Below, in pieces: positions 7,638 through 14,138 of a stretch of 15,115 nucleotides of DNA. The translations under genes were made by a program, and so were the position numbers. The notes under the pieces are model-generated. The model searched no databases, was not told the origin of the DNA, and saw only the letters and a program-made list of their open reading frames with translations. The stretch's first letter is position 1. Each line of letters begins with the position of its first letter. The stretch is from Clostridiales bacterium (GTDB taxonomy: Bacteria > Bacillota > Clostridia > Caldicoprobacterales > DTU083). Where the stretch lies: NCBI GenBank assembly GCA_012512335.1, contig JAAZEK010000417.1, forward strand, positions 1 to 15,115, read 5' to 3'.

Positions 7638-7694
7638 TTACTTTGATATGTTAATATAAAAACGAGGAAACTAGAGAGATAGGAGGTTTGGATT

Positions 7695-7850
7695 ATGGTT
7701 GATATATTAATTTTAATCGCTGCTGTAGCCGCTGTGTTCTTTATTCTTAAGATAGCATTTAAGGTTTTGAAAACCGTGTTGCTCTTGGGGGTAGCAGCTT
7801 TGGTGGTATACTATTTGATGGAATACGGATTTTTACAGGGCATATTTTAA
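7695..7850 (+). CDS. Small two-helix membrane protein of unknown function (51 aa)
   Basis: ATG at 7695 follows a perfect AGGAGG (7681-7686) by eight bases, and the frame runs to TAA at 7848-7850. The 51-residue product starts MVDILILIAAVAAVFFILKI and ends LMEYGFLQGIF. It is two hydrophobic stretches (about 4-18 and 28-42) joined by a basic turn with three lysines (K-I-A-F-K-V-L-K), so it probably forms a membrane hairpin. I do not recognise a family. The strong ribosome site, lack of internal stops and coherent amphipathic layout support real translation. No terminator separates it from the mannosidase gene 73 bases downstream, so the two may be co-transcribed. A type I toxin-like peptide is possible in principle, but no antisense RNA is evident. 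Confidence 0.62.
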   Translation: MVDILILIAAVAAVFFILKIAFKVLKTVLLLGVAALVVYYLMEYGFLQGIF

Positions 7851-7923
7851 AATTACTTGAATAAAGAAACCGTACATTTTCGCTGTCTTACATGTGAGAA
7901 GTTCAAATTCAGGAGGACAAATC

Positions 7924-10900
7924 ATGTTTTATGTTTTCGGACGCACTCAGAAAATTTTGGACGAGCTTAAACAACAAATATTTTTAAATCAAATGAAGAT
8001 TGAGTGCTTTCAAATGAAAGAGGGCAACTTTTCAAGTTCAGAGGGAGTAGACACTGATCCTACTAATTGGCAAATTTACACCACTGGAAGCCAATGGGGT
8101 GGTCGAGATGTTCACGCATGGTTTCGGACAATTATTCAAGTGCCCAGTGAATTTGACGGGAAGACAATTGTTATAAAGCTAAAAACTGATTTGAATGGCT
8201 GGGACCCTAGTAATCCACAGTTGACTTTGTATGTAAACGGAGACTTAGTTCAGGGTATCGATGTAAATCATACGGGGGTTATGCTTGATTATAGTGCTGT
8301 AAAAGGTACTAACTATCGAATAGATTTACATGCATATAGTGGTTTAACGGACAACAAAAATGACCTCAGTATGACTGTTTCTGCTCTGAGTGAAAAGGTA
8401 AAGGATCTATATTATGATATTCGCGTACCTATGCAGGTTGCAGAATTGTTGCCTGAAGATGACAAAAATCGAATTGATATATCCAAGATATTAACTGAAA
8501 CAATCAACCTACTTGATCTTAGGAAGCCAGGTTCGGATTTATTTCATAAATCTGTTGATAAGGCACTGGAATTTATAGGCACAGAATTCTATGAGAAGAT
8601 GTGTGGTCATCATGATTCTATAGCAAGTTGCGTTGGACATACTCATATTGATGTAGCCTATTTGTGGACCTTAGCTCAAACAAGGGAAAAGACAGCTAGA
8701 AGCTTTTCTACGGTTTTAAAGCTTATGAAAGAGTATCCAGAGTACATATTCATGTCCAGCCAACCACAATTGTATCAATTTCTCAAAGAAGACCGTCCTG
8801 AGGTTTATGCTAAGGTTAAGGAAAGAATCAAAGAAGGTCGCTGGGAAGCTGAAGGTGCCATGTGGGTGGAGGCTGACTGTAACCTTAGCTCAGGAGAATC
8901 CTTGGTTCGTCAGATATTGTTTGGCACAAGATTTTTTGAGAATGAATTTGGTGTTAAAAATGAGCTTCTATGGTTGCCTGATGTATTCGGATATAGTGCA
9001 GCCCTACCTCAGATATTGAAAAAATCAGACATTCAATATTTCATGACTACTAAAATTTCCTGGAATCAATTTAACAAACTTCCATACGATACCTTCATGT
9101 GGAAAGGTATTGACGGTACTGAAATCCTGACACATTTTATCACAGCACGGGATTATCAGAAGGAGCAGACACTACATAATACTACCTACAACGGTATTTT
9201 AAACCCATCCCAAATTATGGGTGCATGGCAGAGGTATCAACAAAAGCACATCAATAGTGATGTGTTGGTGTCCTTTGGATATGGCGATGGCGGCGGTGGA
9301 CCAAGTATTGAAATGTTGGAAAATGGTAGAAGGCTGGCAAAAGGTATTCCAGGCAGTCCAAGGGTGAAAATGAGGACATCTAAGGACTATTTCCGTAAGC
9401 TTGAGAAAACTGTTAATGGTAATAGACATCTTCCTAAGTGGGTTGGTGAACTTTATCTAGAATTCCATCGGGGAACCTATACCTCCATGGCAAAGAGCAA
9501 AAGATATAACCGGAAGAGTGAGCTTCTTTATCAAGATTTAGAGCTTATGGCTTCCATCAGTAGTATTCTTGGTGGGCAATATCCTCAGGAACAAATAAAT
9601 CAGGGATGGGAGAAAATTCTTCTTAATCAATTCCATGATATTATTCCAGGCTCGTCCATTTATGAGGTATACGAGGACTCCTTTAAGCAGTATGAGGAAC
9701 TAATTGCTAATGGGCGCAATATGCTAAATGCCTCTATGCAACACCTGGTAAAAAGCATTAAGTTGGAGGAGAAATCCTTAGTTATATTCAATACTCTGTC
9801 ATTTAGTCGAAATGATGTTGTATTAGTTGAATTGCCAGCAGGTATAGCAGCACTTGAGATAGTCGATTGTGATGGTACGAGTGTGCCTTACCAATTGGTG
9901 AACGAAGCCTTTGAAGACAAGGCTAAAGGCGAAAAGGATGGAACAACCAACAAAGCATTGGTTTATGTTGAGGATATCCCTGCAAAAGGCTATAAGACTT
10001 ATAAGATTAGGGAAACAAGTAACGTTATACCTAGCAACAAGCTTAATAACAGTATCAGTATTGACCTCAATGGTGATAGAGGCATTGATAATAGCAAAAA
10101 TAACGTTAGTGACAATAGCAGCATCAATGGCAGTATTAATTTATTTACCATAAGCGAAAATTTTAACGCCACCTTAACTGCTAACAAAAACTGTATGGAA
10201 AACCAGTTCTTTAAAATAGAGTTGGATAACAAGGGAACAATAACTTCCTTGTTTGATAAGAAAAACAATAGGCAGGTGCTCATGGATAACGAAAGAGGCA
10301 ACCAAATCCTTGCATTTGAAGATAGACCAATGAAGTATGAGAACTGGGATATCGACATCTACTATCAAGAAAAGGTGTGGGAAGTAGATGAGGTTCAAAG
10401 CATGGAAGTCATAGAGGAGGGACCGATTAGAGCTTGTCTTCGTATAACTAAAAATTTCGTAGATTCCACCATCGTACAGGATATGATTATCTATAATGAT
10501 ATTCCCAGAATAGATTTCAAAACAAATATTGACTGGAATGAGTCGCGAATTCTATTGAAGACAGCTTTTCCAGTTGATGTACATACTGACAAGGCAAGCT
10601 ACGAAATCCAGTATGGAAATGTAGAAAGACCAACCCACTGGAATACTTCCTGGGATACTGCAAGGTTTGAGGTTTGTGCACATAAATGGGCAGATTTGTC
10701 CGAGGACAACTATGGAGTCAGTTTGCTTAATGATTGCAAATATGGATACGACATTCGGGATGGTTACATGCGCCTGACTTTATTGAAAGCAGGCAAGTAT
10801 CCTAATCCGAAAGCTGATCAAGGAGAACATGAATTTACTTATTCACTTTATCCCCATAAGGGTGATTGGAAGCTGGGTAAAACAGTTGAGATGGCTCATA

Positions 10901-11289
10901 ATCTGAATGTTCCCCTGTATGGTTTAGTATGCGATGCGAACAATAGCGGAGTGCTCCCCGATGTTGCATCCATGGTCAATATTAATTGTGATAATGTCAT
11001 CGTCGATACTATCAAAAAAGCGGAGGACAGTGACGACATAGTCATTCGTATGTATGAGTGCTATAACAGAAGGACTAGGGTAGAGCTAACATTTTTTAGA
11101 GACTTAACTGAGCTAGTGGAGTGCAACTTGATGGAGAAACCTTTGAATAAGTCTTTGAGTAAGCCTTTGAATGAGCCTTTGAATGAGCCTCTGAATGAGC
11201 TTTTGAGCAATGTATCAGTACAAGGCGATACATTTAGCTTTGAGATCAAGCCTTATGAGATTAAGACATTCTTAGTAAAATTCAGTTGA
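7924..11289 (+). CDS. Alpha-mannosidase, glycoside hydrolase family 38
   Basis: This 1121-residue cytosolic enzyme (no signal peptide) releases mannose from alpha-mannosides using a zinc ion. An N-terminal beta-rich domain (about 1-200) leads into the GH38 catalytic domain. Zinc ligands are visible in GHTHIDVAYLW (His241, Asp243) and in QFHDIIPGSS (His571, Asp572). The nucleophile is Asp353 in LWLPDVFGYS. C-terminal beta-sandwich domains follow. The frame is open from 7894, but I start at ATG 7924, which has AGGAGG (7911-7916) seven bases before it. Two oddities stand out: a 36-residue Asn/Ser-rich insert (residues 704-739, 18 of 36 N or S) between the mid and C-terminal domains, and six four-residue repeats of the P-L-N-E type (1073-1096) close to the end. 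No terminator hairpin follows; repeats begin at the stop codon. Likely substrates are imported or intracellular mannosyl oligosaccharides, possibly phosphorylated or glycerate-linked as in MngB (inference). Confidence 0.95.
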   Translation: MFYVFGRTQKILDELKQQIFLNQMKIECFQMKEGNFSSSEGVDTDPTNWQIYTTGSQWGGRDVHAWFRTIIQVPSEFDGKTIVIKLKTDLNGWDPSNPQLTLYVNGDLVQGIDVNHTGVMLDYSAVKGTNYRIDLHAYSGLTDNKNDLSMTVSALSEKVKDLYYDIRVPMQVAELLPEDDKNRIDISKILTETINLLDLRKPGSDLFHKSVDKALEFIGTEFYEKMCGHHDSIASCVGHTHIDVAYLWTLAQTREKTARSFSTVLKLMKEYPEYIFMSSQPQLYQFLKEDRPEVYAKVKERIKEGRWEAEGAMWVEADCNLSSGESLVRQILFGTRFFENEFGVKNELLWLPDVFGYSAALPQILKKSDIQYFMTTKISWNQFNKLPYDTFMWKGIDGTEILTHFITARDYQKEQTLHNTTYNGILNPSQIMGAWQRYQQKHINSDVLVSFGYGDGGGGPSIEMLENGRRLAKGIPGSPRVKMRTSKDYFRKLEKTVNGNRHLPKWVGELYLEFHRGTYTSMAKSKRYNRKSELLYQDLELMASISSILGGQYPQEQINQGWEKILLNQFHDIIPGSSIYEVYEDSFKQYEELIANGRNMLNASMQHLVKSIKLEEKSLVIFNTLSFSRNDVVLVELPAGIAALEIVDCDGTSVPYQLVNEAFEDKAKGEKDGTTNKALVYVEDIPAKGYKTYKIRETSNVIPSNKLNNSISIDLNGDRGIDNSKNNVSDNSSINGSINLFTISENFNATLTANKNCMENQFFKIELDNKGTITSLFDKKNNRQVLMDNERGNQILAFEDRPMKYENWDIDIYYQEKVWEVDEVQSMEVIEEGPIRACLRITKNFVDSTIVQDMIIYNDIPRIDFKTNIDWNESRILLKTAFPVDVHTDKASYEIQYGNVERPTHWNTSWDTARFEVCAHKWADLSEDNYGVSLLNDCKYGYDIRDGYMRLTLLKAGKYPNPKADQGEHEFTYSLYPHKGDWKLGKTVEMAHNLNVPLYGLVCDANNSGVLPDVASMVNINCDNVIVDTIKKAEDSDDIVIRMYECYNRRTRVELTFFRDLTELVECNLMEKPLNKSLSKPLNEPLNEPLNELLSNVSVQGDTFSFEIKPYEIKTFLVKFS
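11140..11211 (+). repeat. Six 12-bp tandem repeats inside the mannosidase gene (PLNE-type)
   Basis: Six in-frame units start at 11140, 11152, 11164, 11176, 11188 and 11200. The consensus is CCTTTGAATGAG, with units 3 and 4 identical and the outer ones diverged. They encode PLNK, SLSK, PLNE, PLNE, PLNE and LLSN. The period of 12 bases keeps the frame. The tract lies between two predicted beta strands near the C-terminus, so it is probably a tolerated loop expanded by replication slippage. Confidence 0.9.
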
Positions 11290-11455
11290 GGTGTACCCCT
11301 GAGGTTCATCCTGTTTGGTGCTAAATTACCTTCATATCTGGAGGAAATACTTAGAAAATATGAGATTTAACCTGTGAGGTGTACCCCTTGGATGTACATC
11401 TGAGATATACCTCTGAGTGATGTTCGCCCTGAAGCGCACTCCCTGTGAGGTGTGC
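11287..11455. repeat. Degenerate array of GAGGTGTACCCCT-like near-palindromes
   Basis: Starting in the mannosidase stop codon, TGAGGTGTACCCCT occurs identically at 11287-11300 and 11375-11388. CCTGTGAGGTGTRC occurs at 11371-11384 and 11442-11455. Between and around these lie looser units (GAGGTTCATCCT, GATGTACATC, GAGATATACCTC, TGTTCGCCCT, GCGCACTCCCT) spaced about 13-18 bases apart. Most are near-palindromes around a central GTAC or TATA; 11391-11400 is a perfect 10-bp palindrome. There is no coding frame and no T run typical of a terminator. Function unknown. Confidence 0.6.
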
Positions 11456-11511
11456 AAAATATCAAGTAATTCATAATAATCGGAGTGATTTAGGTTTTTT
11501 TGAGTAAAAAC

Positions 11512-11689
11512 TCAAGTAGTGCATGGTTTTTCTCTGATTTTGCTTGGATTCTGGCCATTTCTGTGCAATATTTCAAGTAGTGCACAGTTTTCTTCAGATA
11601 TTTCATGCATTAGTTGATTTTCTGCTCATAAATAGTTAAAATGCAACTGAAAATGGCCAAATTCATGCACTACTTGAAATTCTGCACAG
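11512..11689. repeat. TCAAGTAGTGCA repeat family with a long inverted repeat
   Basis: TCAAGTAGTGCA occurs at 11512-11523 and 11573-11584, and inverted at 11666-11677. A decayed copy, TCAAGTAATTCA, lies at 11462-11473. The 24-base segments 11561-11584 and 11666-11689 are reverse complements at 22 of 24 positions, so a transcript could fold into a long stem with an 81-base loop. TGTGCA (11562-11567) and TGCACA (11581-11586) also form a smaller 6-bp inverted repeat within one arm. TGGCCATTT or its complement recurs beside the copies. The layout suggests a MITE-like or palindromic intergenic element, or a structured RNA. Confidence 0.7.
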
Positions 11690-11690
11690 A

Positions 11691-11750
11691 GAAGCGTGAG
11701 AACCGTCCCCGTGCTTCAAGAGGAAGCAGGAGAACCGTCCCCGTGCTTCA
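11691..11750. repeat. Two tandem 28-bp repeats with GAACCGTCCCC core
   Basis: Bases 11691-11718 and 11723-11750 match at 26 of 28 positions with a period of 32 bases. The 3' 21 bases, including GAACCGTCCCCGTGCTTCA, are identical. Each unit begins GAAGC and ends GCTTC, so each can form a short hairpin (6 bp in the second copy, GAAGCA and TGCTTC). I have a general recollection of GAACCGTCCCC-type motifs as dispersed repeats in Firmicute genomes, which I cannot verify here. Confidence 0.8.
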
Positions 11751-11843
11751 CTCTCCTAGGGCACATATTGCTTGATGTTAGATTACCTACAACTATGGGT
11801 AATATAATTAGTGAAGGTAAAATATGCAAAGGATGTGAAGTAA

Positions 11844-12680
11844 GTGTTTGGTAATCTCTCAAGTTTGACAAGTACCACAACATTACATAATGGTGTGAAG
11901 ATGCCTGTATTAGGTATAGGTGTATGGAGAGTAGACGATGGTGCAGAGGTAGAAGCAACAATAAGATACGCCTTAGAAGCAGGCTATCGCTCCATAGACA
12001 CAGCTGCTGGCTATAACAATGAAGATGGTGTTGGAAACGCAATTAAAAATACAAATATTCCCAGGGAAGAGATTTTCGTCACAACAAAGGTGTGGAATGC
12101 ACATCAAGGATATGATTCTACCTTGCAAGCCTTTGAAGATAGTATGAGAAAGTTAAAGTTGGATTATTTGGATTTGTATCTAATTCACTGGCCTGTTAAA
12201 GGAAAGTATAAGGATACTTGGAAAGCTATGGAAAAGCTATATAAGGATGGTCGTATCCGTGCTATTGGGGTATGTAATTTCCATATCCATCACCTTGAGG
12301 ACCTTAAAGAAAGTGCTGAGCTAGTTCCCATGGTCAACCAGGTGGAATGTCATCCACTGCTGACCCAAGTAGAGCTTCGCGAATACTGTAAGAAAAACAA
12401 TATACAATTTGAGGCTTGGAGCCCACTAATGCAAGGAAATTTAGATATTCCTATACTGAAACAATTAGCTAAGAAGTATAAAAAATCACCTGCTCAAATT
12501 GTATTGAGATGGGATTTGCAAAGCGAAATAGTTACAATCCCTAAGTCTGTTCACAGCAATCGAATTATTGAGAATGGGAATGTATTTGATTTCGAATTAT
12601 CTAGTGAAGATATGGATGCAATTAGCAGCCTGAATCAAAACAAACGATTCGGTGCTAATCCAGATAATTTCAATTTCTGA
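11844..12680 (+). CDS. Aldo/keto reductase
   Basis: This 278-residue cytosolic enzyme should reduce an aldehyde or ketone with NAD(P)H. The catalytic tetrad is complete: Asp52 and Tyr57 in SIDTAAGYNNE, Lys82 in FVTTKVW, and His115 in LIHWP. The cofactor-binding end is present as IPKSVHSNRI (Lys234, Ser235, Asn239, Arg240). The length is normal for the bacterial 2,5-diketogluconate reductase/YtbE-like subgroup. The N-terminus, STTTLHNGVKMPVLGIGVWR, is typical. The chosen start is GTG at 11844, with AAAGGA (11828-11833) ten bases upstream. No in-frame ATG lies before residue 20, which would be too late for the fold. The gene is isolated: repeats lie on both sides, and the glycosyltransferase runs toward it. 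The substrate is not predictable from sequence; a role in sugar or methylglyoxal reduction is a guess. Confidence 0.95.
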   Translation: MFGNLSSLTSTTTLHNGVKMPVLGIGVWRVDDGAEVEATIRYALEAGYRSIDTAAGYNNEDGVGNAIKNTNIPREEIFVTTKVWNAHQGYDSTLQAFEDSMRKLKLDYLDLYLIHWPVKGKYKDTWKAMEKLYKDGRIRAIGVCNFHIHHLEDLKESAELVPMVNQVECHPLLTQVELREYCKKNNIQFEAWSPLMQGNLDIPILKQLAKKYKKSPAQIVLRWDLQSEIVTIPKSVHSNRIIENGNVFDFELSSEDMDAISSLNQNKRFGANPDNFNF

Positions 12681-12683
12681 TAA

Positions 12684-12777
12684 TTACTACCGATTTAGAG
12701 CATGGAATTAGTCTTGCTGTGCTACTGTATTTACTACCGATTTAGAGCATGAAATTAATCCTACCTAGCTATTGCGC
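12684..12777. repeat. 47-bp imperfect tandem duplication between convergent genes
   Basis: Bases 12684-12715 and 12731-12762 match at 29 of 32 positions. Both begin TTACTACCGATTTAGAGCAT, with a period of 47 bases, and the remaining 15 bases of each unit are only loosely similar. The second copy runs over the stop codon (12763-12761) and last codons of the minus-strand glycosyltransferase. No terminator hairpin is visible between the convergent genes. Confidence 0.8.
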
Positions 12778-13936
12778 TATGCTCGCGATTATTATCAATA
12801 ATTTCTTTATACCGAAGAGCTACTTCGTCGATTGCAGATTCCCAGCTTCTTGTCAGAGTTTTGGCGGCATTATTACCAATCTGCATTAGATTTTCTGGGT
12901 TTGAAATTGCGTTTCTAATGGCAAGAGCATATGATCTTGAATCATTTTCAGCAAGCAATCCATTGTAGTCTTCTGTGATAATACCAGCAGCACTTGAGTT
13001 TTTGATAAGTAGCGAAGGGCATCCAGCGGATGCCGCTTCGCATACAACTAGACCAAAAGTATCGTATACTGAAGGAAATAAGAATAGATGGGCACTAGAG
13101 TAGACTGCCTGCAGCTCATCCCGATCACTTATTTTACCGGTAAATCTAAATTGCTCTGTCAAGTTAAGCTGATGAACTAATTCTTTAATCTCTATCAGAT
13201 CTCTACCCTCGCCGGTCATAGTCATACGAAAGTTAATTCCCCATTCTTTTAATAGTTCTAGAGCTTCTATTAGCAACTTGAGATTTTTATGCCATACCTG
13301 TTGACCAACAAAAAGAAATTCATAACAACCATCTTTTTCTAAGGGTTTTAATACACTTTCTTTTGTATTCTTATTATAATTCGCAGGAAAATCAATTCCT
13401 GGCGGAACAATATCTATTAATCCTTTGTAACCATAAGAAAATAAGGTGTTTTTTGTCTCTTGATTTAAAGTCCATACGATATCCGCCTTTTGATAAAACT
13501 TAACTACATAATCTGTCATAGCATGGGCAAGGGTTTTACTCTTAACAGCGACCAAAAAATCATCATAGAATTTGGTGTGGAAAGAAGCTATCAAAGGTAT
13601 TTTTCTTTGTTTAGCTACTCTTAAAGCAATTTGTCCCGCACTAAAAGGGCTATGGGCATGAACTAGATCAAAAGGTATATTTATCAGTTTATTTTTAACT
13701 TCGTTACTAGGATAAGGTATACCCGCTCGATAGGGGTACCTACCAGGTACGGGTAAAGAGGCATATCGTAAAACATCGAAATCCTCGCTATCCTTGTAAT
13801 TAGGCACATAAGGTGTAATGACATAGCAACGGCCATACTTTTTTTCTAACCAGTATGCGTAGTTTCTTACTACATTTGCAACTCCGTCCATAATTGGTGG
13901 AAAAGAGTCGTTGAATTGACCCAAAGTAAGACTCAT
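12761..13936 (-). CDS. Glycosyltransferase family 4 (GT-B fold)
   Basis: This 391-residue protein should transfer a sugar from a nucleotide-sugar donor to a lipid or glycan at the inner membrane face. The GT4 landmarks are in order. The N-terminal acceptor loop is FNDSFPPIMDGVANVVRNYA (residues 8-27). FDLVHAHSPFSAG (89-101) and SFHTKF (118-123) follow. The donor-side start is FLFVGQQVWHKNLKLLIEAL, and FPSVYDTFGLVVCEAASAG is the E-x7-E region with Asp292 in the first position and Glu300 in the second. The pattern resembles PimB/MgtA-like alpha-mannosyl- or glucosyltransferases that make glycolipids, but the donor is not certain. ATG at 13936 has GAAGG eight bases upstream, and a good promoter lies at 14022-13994. 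The gene is single and convergent with the aldo/keto reductase. Its end overlaps the second unit of the 47-bp tandem repeat. Confidence 0.93.
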   Translation of the reverse strand: MSLTLGQFNDSFPPIMDGVANVVRNYAYWLEKKYGRCYVITPYVPNYKDSEDFDVLRYASLPVPGRYPYRAGIPYPSNEVKNKLINIPFDLVHAHSPFSAGQIALRVAKQRKIPLIASFHTKFYDDFLVAVKSKTLAHAMTDYVVKFYQKADIVWTLNQETKNTLFSYGYKGLIDIVPPGIDFPANYNKNTKESVLKPLEKDGCYEFLFVGQQVWHKNLKLLIEALELLKEWGINFRMTMTGEGRDLIEIKELVHQLNLTEQFRFTGKISDRDELQAVYSSAHLFLFPSVYDTFGLVVCEAASAGCPSLLIKNSSAAGIITEDYNGLLAENDSRSYALAIRNAISNPENLMQIGNNAAKTLTRSWESAIDEVALRYKEIIDNNREHSAIAR

Positions 13937-13993
13937 TATGTCGCCTTCTTTCTTATCCTGTGTACTTATAATAGCATTGAGTACTTCATTATC

Positions 13994-14022
13994 ATTATAA
14001 CTGAGGAATATTATAATAACAA
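13994..14022 (-). promoter_or_regulatory. Sigma-A promoter for the glycosyltransferase gene
   Basis: On the minus strand TTGTTA (14022-14017) and a perfect TATAAT (13999-13994) are exactly 17 bases apart. Transcription would start near 13987, giving a leader of about 50 bases to the ATG at 13936. The -35 box lies back to back with the divergent promoter at 14034-14061. Confidence 0.65.
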
Positions 14023-14033
14023 GGAAGTTAGGT

Positions 14034-14061
14034 TTGACTTTCCATATAATTGATATAGAAT
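14034..14061 (+). promoter_or_regulatory. Sigma-A promoter for the isomerase/epimerase-like gene
   Basis: TTGACT (14034-14039) and TAGAAT (14056-14061) are 16 bases apart. A start near 14068 would leave a leader of about 70 bases containing the inverted repeats at 14079-14113. Its -35 box lies 11 bases from the -35 box of the divergent glycosyltransferase promoter, so one regulator bound here could affect both. Confidence 0.6.
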
Positions 14062-14078
14062 AAAGATAAACTAGGTGC

Positions 14079-14113
14079 TAGCCACTAGACTATTGTCTCT
14101 AGGTAATTGGCTA
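14079..14113 (+). promoter_or_regulatory. Leader stem-loop or operator upstream of the isomerase-like gene
   Basis: TAGCCA (14079-14084) pairs with TGGCTA (14108-14113). Inside it CTAGAC (14085-14090) pairs with GTCT and AG (14095-14098, 14101-14102) around a TATT loop with a 2-base bulge. A second small inverted repeat, GTG-CTAGC-CAC (14075-14085), overlaps its left side. The structure lies between the promoter and the GGGAGG at 14125-14130. It has no T run, so it is not a simple terminator. It may be a protein-binding site or an mRNA structure affecting translation. Confidence 0.45.
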
Positions 14114-14138
14114 CCAACAATAAAGGGAGGAATGTTTG

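Larger units (their letters stand above)
7361..7694. other. Divergent intergenic region (334 bp)
   Basis: This spacer separates the start of citrate synthase (minus) from the start of the 51-aa gene (plus). It holds the citrate synthase ribosome site (7369-7375), the half copy of the inverted-repeat element (7547-7589), a TATAAT at 7632-7637 and the AGGAGG (7681-7686) of the small gene. I found no convincing promoter pair for citrate synthase, and no coding frame or RNA gene in the rest. Confidence 0.6.
11290..11843. other. Repeat-rich non-coding block between mannosidase and aldo/keto reductase (554 bp)
   Basis: No supported gene lies here on either strand. The block holds, in order, the degenerate GTAC-centred array, the TCAAGTAGTGCA family with its long inverted repeat, and the 32-bp-period GAACCGTCCCC repeats. 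The last ~90 bases before the aldo/keto reductase contain TATAAT at 11803-11808 (no good -35 box) and an AAAGGA ribosome site at 11828-11833. Confidence 0.7.

Noticed and set aside
7695..7850. Type I toxin-antitoxin locus
   Set aside because: The peptide is small and hydrophobic, but no convergent or antisense RNA promoter with a terminator is visible and the turn is not typical of known toxins.
7894..7923. Upstream start for the mannosidase at 7894
   Set aside because: It would use GTG with no ribosome site, whereas ATG at 7924 has AGGAGG at seven bases.
9999..10358. 119-aa minus-strand open frame inside the mannosidase gene
   Set aside because: It lies antisense to the Asn/Ser-rich stretch, has a leucine/serine-rich composition expected from reversed AAT/AGC codons, and has no sign of a real family.
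11461..11750. Possible CRISPR array
   Set aside because: Repeat copies differ in orientation and spacing, the spacers are not of equal length, and no cas gene is nearby.
11716..12042. 108-aa minus-strand open frame over the reductase start
   Set aside because: Its product is a Leu/His/Ser-rich shadow, and it overlaps a certain aldo/keto reductase gene and the repeats upstream of it.
14068..14130. T-box or riboswitch in the isomerase leader
   Set aside because: The leader is only about 70 bases, with no T-box sequence, no terminator/antiterminator pair and no known aptamer core.
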